Positions 53,848 through 63,123 of a stretch of DNA of 64,000 bases are shown here, piece by piece. The notes under the pieces are model-generated. The model saw only the letters and a program-made list of their open reading frames with translations, was not told the DNA's origin and searched no databases. The DNA is taken from assembly GCF_002803095.1 (NCBI RefSeq), contig NZ_PGLR01000025.1:27374-91373 (forward strand), written 5' to 3'. Position numbers and translations under genes: made by a program. Source of the stretch: Pseudomonas sp. ZH-FAD (GTDB taxonomy: Bacteria > Pseudomonadota > Gammaproteobacteria > Pseudomonadales > Pseudomonadaceae). How positions within the stretch are numbered: the first letter of the stretch is position 1; each line of letters opens with the position of its first letter.

Positions 53848-54453
53848 CTAAACCATGCCGCGCAGCGCGCGTCGGATCAAATCTTCACTGCTCATACCAT
53901 CCTCCTTGACGGCAGCAACTGCTCGGCTGGCCTCCTGCGGCTTGTAGCCAAGGGATATCAGGGCGCTGACGGCGTCATTCTCCGCGCTTGAGACTGCCTG
54001 AGCCAGTTGAGGTTCCACCACCAAAGGCGCAATGGACGGTATCGACTCCCAGGCCTTGAAGCGATCCTTGAGCTCGACCAGCAGACGCTCGGCGGTTTTC
54101 TTGCCCACTCCAGGCACCTTGACCAGCGCCGCCGTATCCTGAGCCTGCACGCAGCGCACCAGCTCATCGACCTCGAGCCCCGACATCAGCGCCAACGCCA
54201 GCTTGGGACCGACACCATTGAGGCGAATCAGCTCGCGAAACAGCTCACGCTCGCGCTTTTCGAAGAAGCCATAGAGCAGATGCGCATCTTCACGCACCAC
54301 CAGGTGAGCGTGCAGGGTTACCGGCTCGCCCACCGCAGGCAGACGATAAAGGGTCGTCATCGGTACTTCCAGCTCATAACCGACGCCATTCACATCCAGA
54401 AGCAAATGCGGCGGCTGCTTCTCCGCCAGGGTGCCGCGCAAACGTCCGATCAC
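53848..54453 (-). CDS. ruvA: Holliday junction DNA-binding protein RuvA
   Basis: A 201-residue junction-recognition tetramer: OB-fold domain (VIGRLRGTL to LVVREDAHLLYGF), two helix-hairpin-helix motifs (LNGVGPKLAL and VPGVGKKTAERLL), and the C-terminal domain III that contacts RuvB. The start is GTG at 54453, after AAGGAAA. It is 22 bp downstream of ruvC. Confidence 0.97.
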   Translation of the reverse strand: MIGRLRGTLAEKQPPHLLLDVNGVGYELEVPMTTLYRLPAVGEPVTLHAHLVVREDAHLLYGFFEKRERELFRELIRLNGVGPKLALALMSGLEVDELVRCVQAQDTAALVKVPGVGKKTAERLLVELKDRFKAWESIPSIAPLVVEPQLAQAVSSAENDAVSALISLGYKPQEASRAVAAVKEDGMSSEDLIRRALRGMV

Positions 54454-54474
54454 CACTGCTTTCCTTTAATCCGA

Positions 54475-54999
54475 TTACAAACGAAGACGGCCGCCACGCC
54501 GCTTGGCGCCAGCAAGCCCGTGAGGAATGAGACTCTGCCTGTGATGGGCATGACACAGGGCGATGCCCAGGGCATCGGAGGCGTCGATCTGCGGCTTCTG
54601 CACCAGCTTGAGCAGGTGCATGACCATCATCTGTACCTGCTGCTTGTCCGCCGCCCCCGTACCGACTACCGCCTGCTTGACCTGGGTCGCGGTGTACTCG
54701 CTGACCTCCAGCCCTGCCTCCACGGCCGCGACAATGGCCGCGCCACGCGCCTGCCCCAGCTTGAGCGCCGAGTCGGCATTGCGCGCCATGAACACCTGCT
54801 CGATACCCATGGTCACCGGCCCATGGGTACGAATCACCTCGCTGACGCCGCGAAAGACGATTTGCAGACGCTCGGCCAAAGGACCGTTGCCGGTACGAAT
54901 GCAGCCCGAGGCCACGTACTCGCAACCGCGCCCGGTATCGCGCACCACGCCATAGCCGGTAATACGCGAACCCGGGTCGATGCCTAGAATCAGGGTCAT
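54475..54999 (-). CDS. ruvC: Crossover junction endodeoxyribonuclease RuvC
   Basis: A 174-residue RNase-H-fold resolvase that cleaves Holliday junctions. The N-terminal LILGIDPGSRITGYG carries the first catalytic Asp; later acidic residues (EQVF, DASDALGIALCHAH) complete the site. It heads the ruvCAB operon, about 200 bp after yebC across a terminator and a REP. Confidence 0.96.
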   Translation of the reverse strand: MTLILGIDPGSRITGYGVVRDTGRGCEYVASGCIRTGNGPLAERLQIVFRGVSEVIRTHGPVTMGIEQVFMARNADSALKLGQARGAAIVAAVEAGLEVSEYTATQVKQAVVGTGAADKQQVQMMVMHLLKLVQKPQIDASDALGIALCHAHHRQSLIPHGLAGAKRRGGRLRL

Positions 55000-55080
55000 A
55001 TCAGCAACTGTCTATTTATCCAGTTGGCGAGTATACGGGGCGCCCTCGTCGACGTCATCCGCCAACCGGTCAGTCTGACG

Positions 55081-55116
55081 AAAAAGCCGGAAGCGCTGTG
55101 TAGCGCTTCCGGCCTC
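55081..55116 (-). terminator. Terminator of yebC
   Basis: On the minus strand GGCCGGAAGCGCT/AGCGCTTCCGG is a long stem followed by a CTTTTTC tract. It separates yebC from ruvCAB. Confidence 0.82.
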
Positions 55117-55123
55117 CTCATTC

Positions 55124-55176
55124 GTAGGGCGGGTGCAACCCGCCATCATAAGCTTGACGGGGTTCCCCCGCCCTAC
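55124..55176. repeat. REP-like palindrome
   Basis: GTAGGGCGGGTGCAACCCGC and the inverse CCCCCGCCCTAC flank a 15-bp spacer. It lies just upstream of the yebC terminator. Confidence 0.7.
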
Positions 55177-55208
55177 AAAACAGCCCCATATTGGATGGGG
55201 CTACAACC

Positions 55209-55958
55209 TCAGCCGAGCTGCTCGATGATCTCGTCGGCGACTTCGGCGTTGTGGTAGACGTTCTGCACGTCATCCAGGTCTTCGAGCATGTCGATCAGCT
55301 TGAACACCTTCTGCGCGATTTCCAGATCGGCAATCGGCGCGCTGATCGAGGGGATCATGGCGATTTCTGCTTCCTCGGCCTTGAAGCCAGCCGCGCTCAG
55401 CGCTTCGTTGACGGCATGGAACTCGGTGAAGCTGGTCGACACCAGGGCCGAACCGTCCTCTCCCATTTCCACATCGTCGGCACCGGCTTCCAGCGCTGCC
55501 TCCATCAGGGCATCCTCATCGACACCCGGCGCAAAGCTGATCTGCCCCTTGCGCTCGAACATGTAGGCAACCGAACCATCGGTGCCGAGGTTGCCGCCGC
55601 ACTTGGTGAAGGCATGACGCACTTCGGCTGCGGTACGGTTGCGGTTGTCGGTCATCACCTCGACGATGATCGCCACGCCGCTCGGCGCATAGCCTTCGTA
55701 GCTGAACTCGACGACGTTGTCGGCTTCGTTGTTGCCGGCGCCGCGGGCGATGGCGCGGTCGATCACGTCACGCGACATGTTGTTGGTCAGTGCCTTGTCC
55801 ACGGCCAGGCGCAGACGCGGGTTGTCCGCCGGAACCGGACCGCCATGCTTGGCCGCGACCGTCAGCTCACGGATCAGCTTGGTGAAGATCTTGCCGCGCT
55901 TGGCGTCCTGACGCCCCTTGCGGTGCTTGATGTTGGCCCATTTGGAATGACCAGCCAT
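55209..55958 (-). CDS. YebC/PmpR-family protein
   Basis: A 249-residue protein with the family opening MAGHSKWANIKHRKGRQDAK and GAGNNEADNVVEFSYEGYAPSG. Earlier work treated P. aeruginosa PmpR as a repressor of the quinolone-signal system; newer studies link YebC proteins to relief of ribosome stalling. Both are family knowledge. It lies between aspS and ruvC. Confidence 0.95.
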   Translation of the reverse strand: MAGHSKWANIKHRKGRQDAKRGKIFTKLIRELTVAAKHGGPVPADNPRLRLAVDKALTNNMSRDVIDRAIARGAGNNEADNVVEFSYEGYAPSGVAIIVEVMTDNRNRTAAEVRHAFTKCGGNLGTDGSVAYMFERKGQISFAPGVDEDALMEAALEAGADDVEMGEDGSALVSTSFTEFHAVNEALSAAGFKAEEAEIAMIPSISAPIADLEIAQKVFKLIDMLEDLDDVQNVYHNAEVADEIIEQLG

Positions 55959-56025
55959 AACTCACTCCATCTATAAGGTTTCACAATTGCAGGGGCGTAA
56001 GCGCTTGAGTCTCTCCACCCCATAA

Positions 56026-56056
56026 CGAAGAAGCCTGGGATCTCCAGGCTTCTTTT
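56026..56056. terminator. Terminator after aspS
   Basis: GAAGCCTGG/CCAGGCTTC stem with a GATCT-type loop follows the aspS stop on the minus strand. Both sides have short T or A runs. Confidence 0.7.
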
Positions 56057-56062
56057 GCAGGC

Positions 56063-57838
56063 TTATTCGGCCTTGGGTTGCTCGCGCAGGCGAATGTGCA
56101 GCTCGCGCAGCGACTTGTTGTCGACGATGCCCGGCGCCTGCGTCATGACGCAGGCCGCGCTCTGGGTTTTCGGGAAGGCGATCACTTCTCGGATCGACGA
56201 AGCACCGGTCATCAGCATCACCAGACGATCCAGGCCGAAGGCCAGACCACCATGGGGCGGCGCACCGTACTTGAGTGCGTCGAGCAGGAAGCCGAACTTC
56301 TCCTGCTGCTCCTCTTCACTGATCCCGAGCACACGGAACACGGTCTGCTGCATGGCCTTGTCGTGAATACGGATCGAACCGCCACCCAGTTCGGTGCCGT
56401 TGAGCACCATGTCATAGGCGCGCGACAGCGCGGCAGCCGGGTTGGCCTCCAGCTCTTCGGGGCTGCAGCTCGGCGAAGTGAACGGGTGGTGCATGGCGGT
56501 CAGGCTGCCGTCGTCGTTCTCCTCGAACATCGGGAAGTCGACGACCCACAGCGGTGCCCACTCGCAGGTCAGCAGATTGAGGTCATGACCCAGCTTGATG
56601 CGCAGCGCGCCCAGGGCCTCGCTGACGATCTTGGCCTTGTCGGCGCCGAAGAACACGATATCGCCATCGACGGCGCCAACGCGGTCGAGGATGACATTGA
56701 TGTTGTCCAGCGGGATGTTCTTGACGATCGGCGACTGCAAACCGTCAACGCCGGCAGCGCGCTCGTTGACCTTGATGTAGGCCAGGCCCTTGGCGCCGTA
56801 GATGCCGACGAACTTGGTGTAATCATCGATCTGCTTGCGCGGCATGCTCGCCCCGCCCGGTACACGCAGCGCAGTGACGCGGCATTTCGGGTCGTTGGCC
56901 GGACCGGCGAAGACCTTGAATTCGACGTCCTTGAGCTGATCTTCCACGTCCACCAGCTCCAGCGGGATACGCAGGTCCGGCTTGTCCGAGCCGAAGCGGC
57001 GCATGGCTTCGGCCAGGGTCATGTGCGGCAGTTCGCCGAACTCGACATCGAGCACTTCCTTGAACAGGTTGCGCACCATGGTCTCGGTGATGTCCATGAT
57101 GTCTTTTTCATCGAGGAAGCTGGTCTCGATGTCGATCTGGGTGAATTCCGGCTGGCGGTCGGCGCGCAGGTCCTCGTCGCGGAAGCACTTGGCGATCTGG
57201 TAGTAGCGGTCGAAGCCGGCCACCATCAGCAGCTGCTTGAACAACTGCGGCGACTGCGGCAGGGCGAAGAAGCTGCCGGCGTGGGTGCGGCTCGGCACCA
57301 GATAGTCGCGCGCGCCTTCCGGAGTGGCGCGGGTCAGGATTGGCGTTTCGACGTCGAGGAAACCGTTGTCGTCGAGGTAACGACGGATGCTCGAGGTGAT
57401 GCGCGAGCGCAGCTTGAGCTTCTCGGCCATCTCCGGACGACGCAGGTCGATGAAGCGATAGCGCAGGCGGGTTTCCTCACCAACGTCGGTGTATTCATTG
57501 AGCGGGAACGGTGGGGTTTCCGCTTCGTTGAGCACTTCCAGTTCATAGCCCAGCACTTCGATGGCACCGGACGCCATGTTCGGGTTGACCGCGCCGGCCG
57601 GACGCAGGCGCACCTTGCCGGTGATCTTCACCACGTATTCGCTGCGCACGCGGTCGGCCTTGGCGAAGGTCTCGGCACGATCAGGATCGAATACCACCTG
57701 GGCCAGGCCTTCACGATCACGGATATCGAGGAAGATCACCCCGCCATGGTCACGGCGACGATGTACCCAGCCGCAAAGGGTGATTTCCTGGCCATCCAGG
57801 CTCTCGTTCAACTGGCCGCAATAGTGGCTGCGCATCAT
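56063..57838 (-). CDS. aspS: Aspartyl-tRNA synthetase
   Basis: A 591-residue class II synthetase with an N-terminal OB anticodon-binding domain (CGWVHRRRDHGGVIFLDIRD), the catalytic core (motif 2 FRDEDLRADRQPEFTQID) and a bacterial insertion (GAD) domain, ending in motif 3 GLAFGLDRLVMLMTG. Pseudomonas AspRS is non-discriminating and also loads tRNA-Asn in bacteria lacking AsnRS. Two ATGs (57838, 57835) are possible; the first matches P. aeruginosa MMRSHYCGQ. Confidence 0.97.
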   Translation of the reverse strand: MMRSHYCGQLNESLDGQEITLCGWVHRRRDHGGVIFLDIRDREGLAQVVFDPDRAETFAKADRVRSEYVVKITGKVRLRPAGAVNPNMASGAIEVLGYELEVLNEAETPPFPLNEYTDVGEETRLRYRFIDLRRPEMAEKLKLRSRITSSIRRYLDDNGFLDVETPILTRATPEGARDYLVPSRTHAGSFFALPQSPQLFKQLLMVAGFDRYYQIAKCFRDEDLRADRQPEFTQIDIETSFLDEKDIMDITETMVRNLFKEVLDVEFGELPHMTLAEAMRRFGSDKPDLRIPLELVDVEDQLKDVEFKVFAGPANDPKCRVTALRVPGGASMPRKQIDDYTKFVGIYGAKGLAYIKVNERAAGVDGLQSPIVKNIPLDNINVILDRVGAVDGDIVFFGADKAKIVSEALGALRIKLGHDLNLLTCEWAPLWVVDFPMFEENDDGSLTAMHHPFTSPSCSPEELEANPAAALSRAYDMVLNGTELGGGSIRIHDKAMQQTVFRVLGISEEEQQEKFGFLLDALKYGAPPHGGLAFGLDRLVMLMTGASSIREVIAFPKTQSAACVMTQAPGIVDNKSLRELHIRLREQPKAE

Positions 57839-58036
57839 GATCGTGTTTCGCTTCTCTAAGGTCTTGGATAGGTCAGGCAGCCCCCAACGCCCTGGGCAGG
57901 AGCCACACCACAGCGAACGTCCAACCGTACGCCGCGCTTCGATAAAGAGCGGGATTATATAGCGTAAATCGTCATGACGCAGCCGCTCGGCAGATGCCTT
58001 CTATAATGAAGGGCGCCTCCTGCCTGGAGAACGACC

Positions 58037-59155
58037 ATGGCCCAACCCCATCGCAGCGACCTGTCCAGCGATCTGCTGGAAGATTTCCGCCTTGACGCCG
58101 CCGAGCAGTTTCCCCGCTGCGAGCAACTGCTGATCGAGCTTGAGCGAGCGCCGAAGAGCTCGGAAAGGCTGCGCGAGCTGTTTCGCCTGATCCATACGCT
58201 CAAGGGCAATCTGGGTTACGTCGGACTCAACGAACTGATGCCGTTGCCACAAGCCATGGAGGACGTGCTCGATGCCCTACGTTCGGCCAACCTGACCTTC
58301 GACAGCCTGCTCGGGGACATCCTGCTGCTCAGCCTCGACCATCTGCGCGCCCAGGTCGCTCAGGCGCTGGGCGGCGCCGACCCAGCCCCGGATAGCACAC
58401 AGGTCAGCCAGCTGTGCAGCGCGCTGCAGGCGCTGGCCATGACGCCGAATGAGCGACAGACCGAGATACGTCTCGAGCTGCTGCAGCAGATGGACCCCAG
58501 CACTCGCCTGCAACTCACCGAAGAAGCGCAACCAAGCCGGATCGAAGCGCTGCTGGCACGCCACGCGATCATGGTCCAACCCGACCTGCAGTTCTTTTGC
58601 GCACTGACCGAGGCCGCCGAACAACGCTCCCCCTACTGGCGAGGCCGCAACCTGCGCCTGCTGGAACTGGCACTGAGCATCAATGCAGCGGGCGGCTACG
58701 CGGAACAGCCAGAGCAACTGGCGGCCGCAGTCTGCCTGCATGACCTCGGCATGGCCTTCCTGCCGCTGGAGCTTCTGCACAAGCAAAGCCATTTCAGCCG
58801 CGAAGAACGCCGCATGATGCAAGGCCACCCGCGCCTGGCCAGCGATCTGCTCAAACGCATGCCTGACTGGTCGGCGGCGATGGAGATCATCATGCAGCAC
58901 CAGGAACATGCCGATGGTTCTGGCTACCCCAAAGGCCTGCGCGAAAAGGAGATTGCCCCAGGCGCACTGATCCTGCATATCATCGACACCTTTGATGCCA
59001 GGACCCATGAACGCGCGCACCAGACATTGAGCAAACGCCCGTTGCTACGCGCCATCCTTGAAATCAACAACCTTGCCGGCCAGCAATTCAGCGCCCATTG
59101 GGTGGAGGTATTCAATCGCACCCTGCAGCAGAAGCCGGGACTGGCGCACGGCTGA
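58037..59155 (+). CDS. HPt-HD-GYP fusion protein
   Basis: A 372-residue hybrid. Residues 10-110 form a histidine phosphotransfer domain (LFRLIHTLKGNLGYVG, phospho-acceptor His53). Residues 185-345 form an HD-GYP domain with His235-Asp236 (CLHDLGM), His264, His288/His291 (QHQEHADGSGYP) and GYP at 296-298, the metal ligands of c-di-GMP phosphodiesterases. A phosphorelay may therefore regulate c-di-GMP breakdown. It is divergent from aspS. No kinase is nearby. Confidence 0.9.
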   Translation: MAQPHRSDLSSDLLEDFRLDAAEQFPRCEQLLIELERAPKSSERLRELFRLIHTLKGNLGYVGLNELMPLPQAMEDVLDALRSANLTFDSLLGDILLLSLDHLRAQVAQALGGADPAPDSTQVSQLCSALQALAMTPNERQTEIRLELLQQMDPSTRLQLTEEAQPSRIEALLARHAIMVQPDLQFFCALTEAAEQRSPYWRGRNLRLLELALSINAAGGYAEQPEQLAAAVCLHDLGMAFLPLELLHKQSHFSREERRMMQGHPRLASDLLKRMPDWSAAMEIIMQHQEHADGSGYPKGLREKEIAPGALILHIIDTFDARTHERAHQTLSKRPLLRAILEINNLAGQQFSAHWVEVFNRTLQQKPGLAHG

Positions 59156-59234
59156 GCGGGCATCGCACCACGCACAGGACTGACGCCGCGCCAGGGCGGG
59201 GATTTATTGGCCGCAAATGAACCGTCCGCTATCA

Positions 59235-59271
59235 ATAGCCTCTAAACATCGCTTTCATTGATATAAGCCAA
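59235..59271 (+). promoter_or_regulatory. Weak OxyR-like operator upstream of dps
   Basis: ATAG-N7-ACAT-N7-ATTG-N7-CCAA keeps the tetranucleotide spacing of OxyR sites, but two of the four blocks deviate. It lies 83 bp before the dps start. Confidence 0.3.
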
Positions 59272-59353
59272 GATCATCCCGACGCCCTGCGTGTTAGGCT
59301 CTCACCAACACTGCGGGATAGACACCCTGGGCTCACCTGAAAGGAGAAAAACC

Positions 59354-59824
59354 ATGGAAATCAATATCGGAATCGCCGAACAGGATCGCGCCGCCATCGC
59401 CGAAGGCCTCTCGCGCCTTCTGGCTGACACCTACACCCTGTACCTGAAGACCCATAACTTCCACTGGAACGTCACCGGTCCGATGTTCAACACCCTGCAC
59501 CTGATGTTCGAAGGTCAGTACACCGAGCTGGCGCTGGCGGTTGACGCAATCGCCGAACGCATTCGTGCACTGGGCTTCCCGGCGCCAGGCACCTACGCCG
59601 CCTATGCCCGCCTGTCCTCGATCAAGGAAGAGGAAGGCGTACCCAGCGCCGATGAAATGATCAAGCAATTGGTGCAAGGCCAAGAAGCCGTCGTACGCAC
59701 TGCACGCGGCATTTTCCCACTGCTGGACAAGGTCAGCGACGAGCCGACTGCCGATCTGCTGACCCAACGCATGCAGGTGCACGAGAAAACCGCCTGGATG
59801 CTGCGTAGCCTGCTCGCTGTTTGA
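59354..59824 (+). CDS. dps: DNA-protecting ferritin-like protein Dps
   Basis: A 156-residue dodecameric mini-ferritin that binds DNA, oxidises iron with peroxide and stores it. It has the ferroxidase-centre helices HNFHWNVTGPMFNTLHLMFE (His, Asp/Glu ligands) and the C-terminal LTQRMQVHEKTAWMLRSLL. GGAGAA precedes the ATG at 59354. Synteny next to aspS matches P. aeruginosa. A weak OxyR-like site upstream would fit peroxide control. Confidence 0.95.
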   Translation: MEINIGIAEQDRAAIAEGLSRLLADTYTLYLKTHNFHWNVTGPMFNTLHLMFEGQYTELALAVDAIAERIRALGFPAPGTYAAYARLSSIKEEEGVPSADEMIKQLVQGQEAVVRTARGIFPLLDKVSDEPTADLLTQRMQVHEKTAWMLRSLLAV

Positions 59825-59833
59825 AATGCTCAG

Positions 59834-59857
59834 AGGCCCGGTGATCCGGGCCTTTTC
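59834..59857 (+). terminator. Terminator of dps
   Basis: AGGCCCGG/CCGGGCCT stem with a TGAT loop and TTTTC tail, ten bases beyond the dps stop. Confidence 0.85.
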
Positions 59858-59920
59858 ATTAGGCATGCAGCCTTGCCCTGATCTATGCTCTGGCCATTCG
59901 CCATTGAGTCTCCGACACCC

Positions 59921-60988
59921 ATGAGTCAGCCAGCCAAACCGCCCAGCATCATCGACCTGTATCCAGAGGAAACCCGCGAGGCGGCCGAGCTCCTGAAGCA
60001 AGCCGTGCCGCTGATGATGCGTCATGATATCCCACCAAACCCGGTGCACTATGCGCTGTGGTACACCTATAGCAGAGGCAGCGAACCAGAGCTCAATCGC
60101 CGCCTGGACAAGGTGGTCGAGGACTTCGACGTGTTCCCGCCGGAAACCGCCAGCCGGCTGTTTCGCGATTACATCATCCGCGGCGAGCTGGAAGAAGCTC
60201 GCGCCGGCCAGCAGCAGGTCATCGAGCTGGTCGATGATATCGAAGGCGACGTCTCACGCAGCGTGATCGGCGGCCAGCACTACCAGCAGAGCCTGAGCCA
60301 GGGTCTAAGCGCACTGCAGGAACCCATCATCGACGATCTACCCAGCGTGCTTAGCGATCTGCAAGAAAGCACCCAACTGATGCAGGATCAGCAGGAAAAA
60401 TTCCTCTATCGCCTGCGCGCCGCGCAGCAAGAGATCACGCATCTGCGCAGCCAGCTGGAACGCGCGCATCTGGCAGCAACACTCGACAGCCTGACCCGCG
60501 TATTCAATCGCCACGCCTTTACCCGCCTGCTGGAGCGAGCCCTGAACGAATCACAGCAGAACCTGGCGCTGGTGATTCTGGATATCGACCACTTCAAGCA
60601 GTTCAACGACCAATACGGCCATCCACTGGGTGACCGCGTACTGCAACACGTCGGACAACTACTGCGTGATCTGCTGCCACCGGAGGCCTTTGCTGCGCGC
60701 TACGGCGGCGAAGAGTTCTGTGTGGTCCTGCGCAACTGCGCCAGTCTCAACGAAGTCCTCGATTTCGCCGAACAACTGCGCCACAAGATCCAGTCACTGA
60801 GGATCAAGGTAAGGCGCACGGACCAGATTCTGGACAGCATTACCGCGTCCTTCGGCTGCGCCATGGCCGAAGAAGGCGACACATTCGAATCTCTGCTCAC
60901 GCGGGCCGATGACGCCCTTTATCAAGCCAAACGCGCCGGGCGCAATCAGGTCCACCCCATTATCAGCGAAACGATGCTAAGCGCTTGA
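59921..60988 (+). CDS. Diguanylate cyclase (GGDEF domain)
   Basis: A 355-residue soluble protein with an N-terminal helical region (about 1-185) and a GGDEF domain with DIDHFKQFND and signature GGEEF at 262-266, expected to make c-di-GMP. The RxxD product-inhibition site nine residues before GGEEF is absent (PPEA in that place). Residues 155-182 look like a coiled coil (LMQDQQEKFLYRLRAAQQEI). ATG 59921 is chosen over 59885. It lies between dps and the cold-shock gene. Confidence 0.9.
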   Translation: MSQPAKPPSIIDLYPEETREAAELLKQAVPLMMRHDIPPNPVHYALWYTYSRGSEPELNRRLDKVVEDFDVFPPETASRLFRDYIIRGELEEARAGQQQVIELVDDIEGDVSRSVIGGQHYQQSLSQGLSALQEPIIDDLPSVLSDLQESTQLMQDQQEKFLYRLRAAQQEITHLRSQLERAHLAATLDSLTRVFNRHAFTRLLERALNESQQNLALVILDIDHFKQFNDQYGHPLGDRVLQHVGQLLRDLLPPEAFAARYGGEEFCVVLRNCASLNEVLDFAEQLRHKIQSLRIKVRRTDQILDSITASFGCAMAEEGDTFESLLTRADDALYQAKRAGRNQVHPIISETMLSA

Positions 60989-61160
60989 TTTGAGAAGCCT
61001 CCGCCTTTGCTGTTAAATAGCCTTGCACGCCGCATTACCGTTCTGCGGCGTCGCCAACCTTGTATACCGGCGCGCGTCGTTGCCGTTCGACTGGCAACCC
61101 TTGAAGCGCGCTCTCTCCGCAACACCTTGAGTCATCATTCAATCAGTGAGTTCATCGAAG

Positions 61161-61784
61161 ATGTTGAAGATTGCCCATCTCGTGACAGGGTTTGCCGCCC
61201 TGCTGCTGTCTGCCGTACCCGGTTTTTCCACTTCGTTTCTGACCACCCCGGATGCCATTTATCTGGCCCTGATCGGCCTGCTCAACCTGCTTGCCGCAGC
61301 GCAACAACAGAACGTCCACGCCGCTCGCCAACACCTGCTGGGGCTGTCATCGGCACTATTGATACTGGCTGCCGTGGTACAGAGCTTGATCCTGCTTGCC
61401 CCGCTGCCCAGCATCGGTAGCCAACCCGCCATCTGGTTACCACTTCTGGCCTTGGTCATTGCCGTGGCGCTGAGCCTTGCAGCACAACTGGGCACGCAGC
61501 CGCGCAACGCCGACCGACGCCCGCCCGTGCAACAAACCAATGCCAGCACCAGCGTGACTCAGGATGATCGCGAGACGGGTACGGTCAAGTGGTTCAATAC
61601 GTCCAAGGGGTTCGGCTTCATTTCCCGAGACTCGGGTGACGATATCTTCGTGCACTTTCGCGCCATTCGCGGCGAGGGCCACCGCGTACTGGTCGAAGGC
61701 CAACGCGTGGAGTTCTCGGTCATGCAGCGTGACAAAGGCCTGCAGGCGGAAGACGTGATTGCAGCAGCCCCTTCGCGGCGCTGA
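61161..61784 (+). CDS. Membrane-anchored cold-shock-domain protein
   Basis: A 207-residue protein with three or four hydrophobic helices in the first 110 residues (LVTGFAALLLSAVPGFS, YLALIGLLNLLAAA, LLILAAVVQSLILLAP, LLALVIAVALSLAAQ) and a Csp domain at about 137-205 (TGTVKWFNTSKGFGFIS with RNP1/RNP2-like KGFGFI and DDIFVHF). It binds single-stranded nucleic acid, probably at the membrane. ATG 61161 is used; a GTG at 61146 is possible. P. aeruginosa carries a cold-shock gene at this position (PA0961). Confidence 0.88.
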   Translation: MLKIAHLVTGFAALLLSAVPGFSTSFLTTPDAIYLALIGLLNLLAAAQQQNVHAARQHLLGLSSALLILAAVVQSLILLAPLPSIGSQPAIWLPLLALVIAVALSLAAQLGTQPRNADRRPPVQQTNASTSVTQDDRETGTVKWFNTSKGFGFISRDSGDDIFVHFRAIRGEGHRVLVEGQRVEFSVMQRDKGLQAEDVIAAAPSRR

Positions 61785-61797
61785 GCAGCACGCAAAG

Positions 61798-61822
61798 AAA
61801 AGCCCGGGAAACCGGGCTTTTT
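61798..61822. terminator. Terminator between cold-shock gene and slyX
   Basis: AAAAGCCCGGG/ACCGGGCTTTTT hairpin with A and T flanks; usable by both convergent genes. Confidence 0.85.
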
Positions 61823-61826
61823 CATA

Positions 61827-62029
61827 TCAGTAATGAGGTGGCGGCGCTTCGTCTTCGGCAATACCCGCCTGACCGCTCAACTCCTCCTGGCGCCGCGCCA
61901 GAACCGTCAATTGCAACTGCATCCGCTCGATGCGCCTGTTTTGTTCGACCAACTCATCGCTGAGCGCCTGAATGGTGTCATCCTGAAAAGCCAGGCGACT
62001 TTCCAGCTCCATGATCCGTGACTCGAGGC

Positions 62030-62033
<4 letters not shown>
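61827..62033 (-). CDS. slyX: SlyX homologue
   Basis: A 68-residue coiled-coil protein: LESRIMELESRLAFQDDTIQ followed by heptad-like LSDELVEQNRRIERMQLQL and a PPHY end, diagnostic of SlyX. It is found beside slyD in enterics but here next to a HIT gene. The ATG overlaps the HIT-gene stop by four bases, so they share a transcript. Function unknown. Confidence 0.9.
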
Positions 62034-62461
<428 letters not shown>

Positions 62462-63123
62462 GACGGCTCTCCTCCTTATAAAGGTATCAATCAAGCGTAG
62501 CCCCCCAGCAAGGGCCAAACGATGGCGCGCAGCATACGCTGGCTCAGTCGAGACTTCACCCGGCGACCACGCACCAACGCAAGGCAGCCCGGGCGCACTC
62601 GCACCGCGGACGTGCACCATTTTGTTTCTTCCCGTAATAAACAGTGCCAAGCGTTACCGGGGCAGCAATATGAAAGCAGGCGATATCGCCTGCCGCTGGC
62701 CGGACGCAAAGAACTGACAACGCTCAGGCAAACCCGCGCGAGGCGCGGGATCAGCGTCGCTACTCGACGCACTGCATGCCAGAAAATCAAGGTTTTAGCG
62801 GGGCATCCAGGTTTTGAGCACGACTTTTGCTATCTGTGAAAGCAATGCTCGGCGAGCCGTGCAGTCGATCAATAACAGTGGCCCCAGGCACCTCAGAGCC
62901 GCGAAAGCGTTGGCATAACGAAACGCAAGGACAGACCTACAGATTTGCGACATTCCTCCTAATGCGATGCGACACCAGCATGAGCGAAGTCGTAATGAAT
63001 AGACTGCAACTATCGCCAATATTGGCTGCGTGCTATAAGTTAGCGCCGACACAAAAAGAAAGAGCCGCCCATATAACAAAACAGTGGGCAGCGCAACTCT
63101 TCTAAACCAAAGGAGCAATCACG
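62462..63123. other. Gene-free interval upstream of the OprD-family gene
   Basis: I see no convincing gene in 660 bp. Open frames of up to 107 codons exist but lack RBS or recognisable sequence. Contents are a short GC palindrome (CCCGCGCGAGGCGCGGG, 62734-62750), an ArgR-like direct repeat at 62947-62974, AT-rich promoter DNA from about 62990 and a small hairpin before the porin start (GCCCA/TGGGC near 63068-63091). Confidence 0.6.
62947..62974 (-). promoter_or_regulatory. Candidate ArgR operator of the porin gene
   Basis: Two TGTCGC-N8-AG units occur as direct repeats with a 22-bp period on the minus strand (starting at 62974 and 62952), about 150 bp before the porin start. ArgR of P. aeruginosa recognises TGTCGC-N8-AA units repeated at 21 bp, and oprD there is ArgR-controlled. 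Confidence 0.45.

Noticed and set aside
56078..57859. 593-codon plus-strand frame opposite aspS
   Set aside because: It is a GC-rich shadow of AspRS and has no recognisable motif or RBS.
62827..63105. 92-codon frame upstream of the porin
   Set aside because: No RBS or known motif; it overlaps the promoter-like AT-rich region and a candidate ArgR site.
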